This document shows positions 6,303 to 10,808 of a DNA stretch of 10,808 bases, piece after piece. The stretch lies in NCBI GenBank assembly GCA_900770195.1, contig CAAGJI010000038.1, forward strand, positions 1 through 10,808, read 5' to 3'. This stretch comes from Oscillospiraceae bacterium (lineage in GTDB: Bacteria > Bacillota > Clostridia > Oscillospirales > Ruminococcaceae). Under the pieces are notes generated by a model, which did no database searches, was not told the DNA's origin, and saw nothing but the letters and a program-made list of their open reading frames with translations. The position numbers were made by a program, and so were the translations under genes. Within the stretch, counting starts at the first letter, position 1. Each line of letters starts with the position of its first letter.

Positions 6303-7793
6303 TTAATATTTAGTAATATCTCCAGGGTTGCCTACAAGACTTGCAGCGTAGTATTTAAGAATTTTAACTGCATCTTTTGAATCAACACTACCATCTTTGT
6401 TGACATCGCCTCTTGCCTTATCAACTGATGAAGCACCGCCTACAAGGCTTTCAGCATATGATTTAAGAACAAGAACTGCGTCCTTTGAATCAACCTTGTT
6501 ATCCTTGTTTACATCGCCAAGTACAATATTTTCTACAGGCTTCTGTGGTGTTGGTGTTGGGTTTGAAGCCTGATTTATTGTAACAACGCTCTTTGCTTTG
6601 TCAGCAACAGTGATAGTTATAGCTTTTATTTTTTTATCTTCATCTGGCTTTTCAGGATTTTTCAAGCTGATTTTAGGATCCACACCTGAACTTGTTGTAA
6701 AGCCTTTATTATCCATATAAATATTGTAGGTACTTCCTACTTTGGTATTATAAGGTAATGCAACATCTAAGTAATAAATTACGCCATTTTTATTTGTGCC
6801 TGAACTTGTTTCTACTGTAGCAGTATAACTACCATAAGGGCTTATGTTTGCTGATGGTGTCAAAAGTCCTGATTCTACGCCTATAGCATAAACACCATCA
6901 TCAAAAGTAAACTCTAACTTACTTGTTGTAAATCCTGTGTTATTGAAAACTGAAATAGGAACTCTTACATTTCCTGTTTCTGAAATATCAGCTATAACCT
7001 TACCAGCTTCTATTACTATACCATCCTTATCGCCTGAATAATTATATTTAGCATCAAACTTATGTGTTGCATTCATTATTTGTCTTCTATAATCTATTTT
7101 TACACTTTCCCATTCCTGCTGAGTACCTGTATAATAAATATTCTGCAACTTATTGCATCCATAAAAAGGAGTCGTCTCAATCTGGGTTATAGAACTTGGA
7201 AGTGTTACATTATTAAGATTCTTGCAACCTCTGAAAGCATACTGGCTTATTATTTTAACTGAATTTGGAACAACAACATCTCCACTGCAAGCTTTTCCAT
7301 CAGCTAATATGCCATTTACCACGACCACATTTTTACTTTCTTTTCTTCTGTTTGCAAGCCATTTTGTACCTTTAAATGCATCTTCATCAATTTCAATTAC
7401 TGAGGAAGGAATTGTTATACTTTCAAGATTTGTACAACCGTCAAAAGCATGTGCACCTATTTTAGTTACTTTAGGTGGAATTACTATTTCTTTAATATTC
7501 GTAAAATCTTTAAAAGCGTAAGCACCAATAGATGTTATTGTATCTGTTATTGCAATAGACTTAACCTGACTTGCATATTCATATGTTGAATTTGAACTTG
7601 AATCCCACATATCACCGCTTCCCACAACAGTAAGATAATTACCGTCTTTTATGGTATAATCAACATTTGCTGGTATCGCCTTTGCTGTAAGGACATTATC
7701 CTTTACAAAATCGACTGTTGTACTGCTGAATGGCAAGCTTGCACAAAGCATAGTTACGCCTGCCAATGCACCGATAAATTTTTTTATTTTCAT
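6303..7793 (-). CDS. Secreted LRR_5 (BspA-type) protein with cohesin-like module and dockerin
   Basis: From ATG 7793 the product has 496 residues; AAAGGAG (complement of 7804-7810) lies 10 nt upstream, and an in-frame ATG at 7841 would put 16 unlikely residues before the signal peptide. Residues 1-39 are a Sec signal (MKIKKF, hydrophobic core, cleavage near AKA39). Residues about 76-232 are BspA/LRR_5 repeats (IGAYAFKDF, IGAHAFDGC, IDEDAFKGT, ISQYAFRGC) ending in the family-typical GTQQEWESV. Residues about 258-397 resemble a cohesin-type beta sandwich (VRVPISVFNNTGF, then NGVIYYLDVALP). A short Pro/Thr linker leads to a type I dockerin, 424-487, with loops DVNKDNKVDSKD (427-438) and DVNKDGSVDSKD (463-474). 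The LRR part may bind protein or glycan, and the dockerin would attach it to a scaffold. Its gene has its own terminator and follows the large dockerin/cohesin gene on the same strand after about 200 nt. Confidence 0.88.
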   Translation of the reverse strand: MKIKKFIGALAGVTMLCASLPFSSTTVDFVKDNVLTAKAIPANVDYTIKDGNYLTVVGSGDMWDSSSNSTYEYASQVKSIAITDTITSIGAYAFKDFTNIKEIVIPPKVTKIGAHAFDGCTNLESITIPSSVIEIDEDAFKGTKWLANRRKESKNVVVVNGILADGKACSGDVVVPNSVKIISQYAFRGCKNLNNVTLPSSITQIETTPFYGCNKLQNIYYTGTQQEWESVKIDYRRQIMNATHKFDAKYNYSGDKDGIVIEAGKVIADISETGNVRVPISVFNNTGFTTSKLEFTFDDGVYAIGVESGLLTPSANISPYGSYTATVETSSGTNKNGVIYYLDVALPYNTKVGSTYNIYMDNKGFTTSSGVDPKISLKNPEKPDEDKKIKAITITVADKAKSVVTINQASNPTPTPQKPVENIVLGDVNKDNKVDSKDAVLVLKSYAESLVGGASSVDKARGDVNKDGSVDSKDAVKILKYYAASLVGNPGDITKY

Positions 7794-7803
7794 AACGAAA
7801 ACA

Positions 7804-7810
7804 CTCCTTT
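7804..7810 (-). promoter_or_regulatory. Ribosome binding site fixing the LRR-dockerin start
   Basis: AAAGGAG on the minus strand lies 10 nt before ATG 7793, which begins a normal signal peptide. The upstream in-frame ATG at 7841 has no such site, so 7793 is preferred. Confidence 0.8.
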
Positions 7811-7853
7811 TCGCACCCTGACATACTTTCTGCCCGAGCACATATTTTTTTAA

Positions 7854-7964
7854 TTATTTGTTTTTCAGATACTTCTTGTATTTACACTGTATCATAACGA
7901 ACCGTGCATAATATCTGATTATTTTGGCGGAATCTCTTAAATATTGTACCGCCACCGACGGCAT
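7854..7964 (-). CDS. Candidate small ORF, 36-residue basic peptide
   Basis: Between the two dockerin genes an ATG at 7964, directly behind a purine-rich AAAGGGGGG run, opens a 36-codon frame ending in TAA at 7854. A GTG three codons in would be better spaced from that run. The peptide is strongly basic and Tyr-rich (five Tyr, about nine Lys/Arg, one Asp), with no signal peptide. Its segment DSAKIIRYYA closely resembles the dockerin helix DAVKILKYYA of the neighbouring genes. The opening codons (CCG TCG GTG GCG) are GC-rich and unlike local usage. It might be a real small protein, a decayed dockerin fragment, or chance. The same DNA contains an inverted repeat, so it may instead be structured RNA. 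Confidence 0.3.
   Translation of the reverse strand: MPSVAVQYLRDSAKIIRYYARFVMIQCKYKKYLKNK
7925..7954. repeat. GC-rich inverted repeat between the two dockerin genes
   Basis: TGGCGG (7925-7930) and CCGCCA (7949-7954) are a perfect 6-bp inverted repeat around 18 nt, set in very AT-rich DNA. It lies about 40-70 nt after the stop of the large upstream gene. No T-run follows on the minus strand, so it is a poor intrinsic terminator; RNA processing or a protein site is possible. Confidence 0.35.
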
Positions 7965-7994
7965 CCCCCCTTTCAAGTAAATTTTTCTGAATTA

Positions 7995-10808
7995 TTAAAC
8001 ATTTCTTATATCTATATCTGCATCATTTCTAACCATTTTATTTGCGTAATATTTCAGAATCTTAACAGCGTCTTTAGAATCAATCTTGCCATCGCTGTTT
8101 ATATCACCTCTTTCAGGTGCTATAGACGACTTACTTCCTGTAAGAACCTGTGCATAGTCTTTAAGTACCAATACTGCGTCCTTTGAATCAACTTCACCGT
8201 CAACATTTACATCACCAAGTATTATATCCGATTTTGTAGGTGGGGTTACAGGATTTTTTACTGTTACTGTAATACTATCCGTTTCCTTATCTGGATTTAT
8301 AACAGTTATAACTACTGTTCCTGCTGATATAGCTGTAATTTCACCTGATTTTGAAACTATTGCAATATTACTATTGCTTGTTGCATATGTCAGATCGTTC
8401 TGATTTGCTTTTATGTTGAACTTTTTGCCAACTTCAAGTTCAACGTTATTCACATCTGCCTTGAGAGAATCTTTATTTGCAGGAGGATCAGTAACTACTG
8501 GTTTTTTTGTTGCTACAGTTGTTGAAGCAGCTGTTGTCGCAGGTGCTGTTACAGTTACACTTACTATGGCTGTTTGACCCTTGTTGTTTTTTACTGTGAT
8601 ATATGTTGTACCAGGGCTTACCGCTGTTACCGATCCATCATCATCAACAGTAACAATTAATTCATCTGCTGATGTAAATTCACAAGAACCCAAAACAGAT
8701 TTATAAATATTGCTTTTTTCGCCAGGTTTAAGTGTCATATTTTCAGGTGTAACATAAAATGCTTCTGTTGTTTCTTCTGATGCTTGCGGATAAGTTGTTT
8801 CTTCCCATGGATTTGTTGAAGATGTAGTTTCACTATAAATGTTAACATAAACCTTTATAGAACCGCTTTCAAAGTAAGGTTCTACTTTCATAGCTGAGGT
8901 ATCAACAACTTTTCCGTCCTCATTCAAAGATAAAGTAAATTCATAATATGATCCGGTTGAATCATTATTAAGTTTTATTCCTTTATTTGCGGCTACTTTT
9001 TCAATCAATGACTTATCTTCTGTTACTTTTATATTGTACCAGACAAAAGGTGTTCCGTCAGGCTGTACTCTCCAGTTTCCATTTGCTGTATTAGATAAGG
9101 CAAATCTCCACTTATCAATACTTGTTATAAATGTACCGCTATATGGTCCTGAATATCCGTCGTCAGAAAGTGAAATACTTTCAAGCTGGAATATCTTTTT
9201 TAAATCATCATCAACATCTATAGACGCATTTATACCTGCTATTCCGCAGTCATTATTTACCTTAATTGGAAGAGACACAGACCACTTTTCATTTGTGCCA
9301 TCTTCACCATATCCATCACCTGATTTTGCTGATACATTTCCTATTGAAAATGTTATATTTTTAGTTGCTGTTGATATACCTGAATTATATGATATTGCTG
9401 TTGTTTTTCTTGTTGTTGAATATATAGGTCTTGCTGTTGTTGCTGGTCCTGTTGTTTCATATTCTCCATCCTCAACTTTTATCGCACCATCAGCTATTTT
9501 AACTGGTAAATCATATCTGTATTCATCACAGAACGTGTCAAGACTTCCTGTAATGCTGTAAACATCACCAGCTTTTGTAACATCAGGCAATTCAAACTGA
9601 AGTGTGAACATTACTCCATTGCTTGTGATATTTTGGTATCTTGCAAATGTTACTGAAACAGAATTATTATTTGACACATATTCAGGGTAAATAAAACCAT
9701 CTTCTAATTTATTGAAAGTAAGATCTGAGTCATAATTAAAGACAAATCCGCCACCCGCAAATCTTGAATTATTAAAAATTGTTACAGGGACATAAACAGT
9801 TTTTGTACCAGGTTTTACAATAACAGTACCTATTGTTACTGTTGCTGTTGTTGGCTTGTCCAGTGATGTAGGTATATCACTTGAAACAAACTCTCTCATA
9901 CCTCCCACATTAATACCTGATAATTCATTTACATAATATCTGAGAATTGAAATAGCATCTTTTGAATTTATTTTGCCATCATCATTAACATCTGCTGAAG
10001 GAATAATAGCAACAGTTGAATCTGCATTTACAAGTTCTGCTGCATAATATTTCAAAACAAGAACAGCATCTTTTGAGTCAACCTTATAATCAGCGTTTAC
10101 ATCGCCAAGAATTGTTGATGGTTCTGTTGCCCAAGGGTCTGTTGTTGCCCATGAATCTGTTGTCGCTTCCCAAGAAATTTCTGTTGCTCTGCTTGCTTCT
10201 TCTGATGCTTGCGGATAAGTTGTTTCTTCCCATGGATCTGTTGACCACGTTCTGTATGTAGATCTCGTAGTTGTCCTTGCAGTTGTTCTGTATGTTGTTT
10301 CTGTTGTTGCATATGTCTTAGCTGTTACATAAACATAAACTGTGTCTGTATTGCCCTCGCCGTCAATAACTGTCACAACAGCTACACCTGATTTAAGACC
10401 AAGCACTGTTCCATAAGAACTTACAATAGCATAATCTTCATCTGAAACCACAAACTTATAATCTCCATCTCCGCCTGTTACGGTAATCGTGGCTCTTTCG
10501 CCCTCAGTAATTGTTATTTCATCAGGTGAAGCCTCTAAAGGTGCATATGTCTGACGGGTTGTTTCTGTAGCATCTGTTAAAATTATTGGTGTCGTTGTTG
10601 TTATTGTAGTCGTAACTCGTGTTGTTGTCATTGTTGTTGCAGCTGCTGTTGTTTCAGGCTGTAATACAATAACCTTAACAGTAACCATATTACCGGCACC
10701 ATCTGTAACCTTTATAACAGTTTCGCCAGGCTCATAACCTGTTACCATTCCATTGTTACCAGCTTCAGCAATTTCAGGATCCTTAGATGTTATTGTGTAT
10801 TCTCCATC
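7995..10808 (-). CDS. Large secreted multi-domain protein with two dockerins and two cohesin-like modules (N-terminus beyond window)
   Basis: The frame is open to the right edge, so only the C-terminal 937 residues are seen; a Met codon at 10748 falls mid-domain and is not the start. Domain order, in window numbering: Ig-like Big_2-type domain (1-50); Thr-rich linker (51-87); Big_2-like (88-161); Thr/Trp linker (162-232); internal type I dockerin (233-298, loops DVNADYKVDSKD and DVNDDGKINSKD); cohesin-like module (320-447); linker; larger cohesin-like module (about 482-655); linker; Big_2-like (684-754); linker; Big_2-like (779-851); C-terminal dockerin (863-927, loops DVNVDGEVDSKD and DINSDGKIDSKD). 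Two tandem TAA stops end it. The mix suggests a surface or scaffold-like cellulosomal component able both to dock and to be docked to. The cohesin-like calls rest on strand pattern (KPGTKTVYVPVTIFNN, then FVFNYDSDLTF) and could be carbohydrate-binding or structural relatives. No catalytic domain is visible. Confidence 0.88.
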   Translation of the reverse strand, partial: DGEYTITSKDPEIAEAGNNGMVTGYEPGETVIKVTDGAGNMVTVKVIVLQPETTAAATTMTTTRVTTTITTTTPIILTDATETTRQTYAPLEASPDEITITEGERATITVTGGDGDYKFVVSDEDYAIVSSYGTVLGLKSGVAVVTVIDGEGNTDTVYVYVTAKTYATTETTYRTTARTTTRSTYRTWSTDPWEETTYPQASEEASRATEISWEATTDSWATTDPWATEPSTILGDVNADYKVDSKDAVLVLKYYAAELVNADSTVAIIPSADVNDDGKINSKDAISILRYYVNELSGINVGGMREFVSSDIPTSLDKPTTATVTIGTVIVKPGTKTVYVPVTIFNNSRFAGGGFVFNYDSDLTFNKLEDGFIYPEYVSNNNSVSVTFARYQNITSNGVMFTLQFELPDVTKAGDVYSITGSLDTFCDEYRYDLPVKIADGAIKVEDGEYETTGPATTARPIYSTTRKTTAISYNSGISTATKNITFSIGNVSAKSGDGYGEDGTNEKWSVSLPIKVNNDCGIAGINASIDVDDDLKKIFQLESISLSDDGYSGPYSGTFITSIDKWRFALSNTANGNWRVQPDGTPFVWYNIKVTEDKSLIEKVAANKGIKLNNDSTGSYYEFTLSLNEDGKVVDTSAMKVEPYFESGSIKVYVNIYSETTSSTNPWEETTYPQASEETTEAFYVTPENMTLKPGEKSNIYKSVLGSCEFTSADELIVTVDDDGSVTAVSPGTTYITVKNNKGQTAIVSVTVTAPATTAASTTVATKKPVVTDPPANKDSLKADVNNVELEVGKKFNIKANQNDLTYATSNSNIAIVSKSGEITAISAGTVVITVINPDKETDSITVTVKNPVTPPTKSDIILGDVNVDGEVDSKDAVLVLKDYAQVLTGSKSSIAPERGDINSDGKIDSKDAVKILKYYANKMVRNDADIDIRNV
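8772..8812 (-). repeat. 41-bp direct repeat in linker DNA, copy 1
   Basis: These 41 bases are identical to 10197-10237. Both encode, in the same frame, the linker peptide PWEETTYPQASEE, and the match continues past one mismatch. The copies are 1.4 kb apart within one gene. Confidence 0.85.
10197..10237 (-). repeat. 41-bp direct repeat in linker DNA, copy 2
   Basis: Exact partner of 8772-8812. It lies in the Thr/Trp-rich linker before the internal dockerin, next to further short Trp motifs (SWATT, PWATE). Confidence 0.85.

Noticed and set aside
7794..7841. Longer start of the LRR-dockerin gene at 7841
   Set aside because: It places 16 residues ahead of a normal signal peptide and runs through the strong ribosome site used by ATG 7793.
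7925..7954. Inverted repeat as an intrinsic terminator of the large gene
   Set aside because: The stem is only 6 bp, the loop is 18 nt and no T-run follows on the minus strand; kept as an inverted repeat only.
7794..7994. c-di-GMP or other known riboswitch ahead of the LRR-dockerin gene
   Set aside because: I looked for the conserved GEMM core sequences and saw none; only short weak pairings are present.
7944..8186. Plus-strand frame of 80 codons near the end of the large gene
   Set aside because: Its second half is antisense to the C-terminal dockerin, and its translation resembles no known protein.
9034..9561. Plus-strand frame of 175 codons opposite the large dockerin protein
   Set aside because: Antisense shadow of the cohesin-like modules, which have convincing family patterns on the minus strand.
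10558..10720. Trinucleotide-rich tract as a non-coding microsatellite or CRISPR-like array
   Set aside because: It is the coding DNA of a Thr-rich linker (ACA/ACT/ACG codons on the minus strand) in an uninterrupted frame, with no spacer-repeat pattern.

Overview
The window looks like a low-GC Gram-positive gut or rumen anaerobe of the Ruminococcus type (Oscillospiraceae). The evidence is the AT-rich composition, strong AGGAGG-type ribosome sites, three separate proteins carrying type I dockerin modules, cohesin-like modules, and long Thr/Trp/Pro-rich linkers typical of ruminococcal cellulosome-like systems. No rRNA, tRNA, CRISPR, insertion sequence or phage gene was seen.

Layout. Positions 1-254 are AT-rich and hold no convincing gene. 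An extended -10 promoter (255-283) then drives a plus-strand pair: an HD-domain phosphohydrolase (334-840) and, 7 nt later, a secreted CAP/SCP protein with a C-terminal dockerin (848-1768). A second plus-strand unit (promoter about 1850-1879) encodes a polytopic Na+/H+ antiporter-like carrier (1944-3407) and a leaderless DUF285/BspA-type repeat protein (3438-4391). It ends at a hairpin (4403-4425) shared with the convergent operon. The minus strand from 6133 to 4431 is a tight three-gene operon, lrgA-lrgB-GntR/FCD regulator. It is transcribed from a perfect TTGACA-N17-TATAAT promoter whose -10 and start region overlap a perfect 17-bp palindrome of the PdhR/LldR operator type. Further right, also on the minus strand, are a secreted LRR_5 + cohesin-like + dockerin protein (7793-6303), a candidate 36-residue small ORF (7964-7854), and the C-terminal 937 residues of a very large secreted protein that runs off the right edge (10808-7995). 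That protein has four Ig-like (Big_2-type) domains, two cohesin-like modules and two dockerins.

How the genes may work together. The dockerin proteins probably belong to an extracellular cohesin-dockerin assembly. None of those in view carries a glycosidase domain; they carry adhesion, repeat and CAP modules, so this looks like an accessory or surface-display part of the system. The LrgAB operon is most economically read as a pyruvate or small organic acid transport module controlled by its own FCD regulator. The palindrome on the promoter is the most specific regulatory signal in the window. The most unusual items are that self-regulated LrgAB operon, the protein with both cohesin-like modules and two dockerins, and the cytoplasmic-looking DUF285 protein with an exact 26-residue Met-Phe/Cys ladder.
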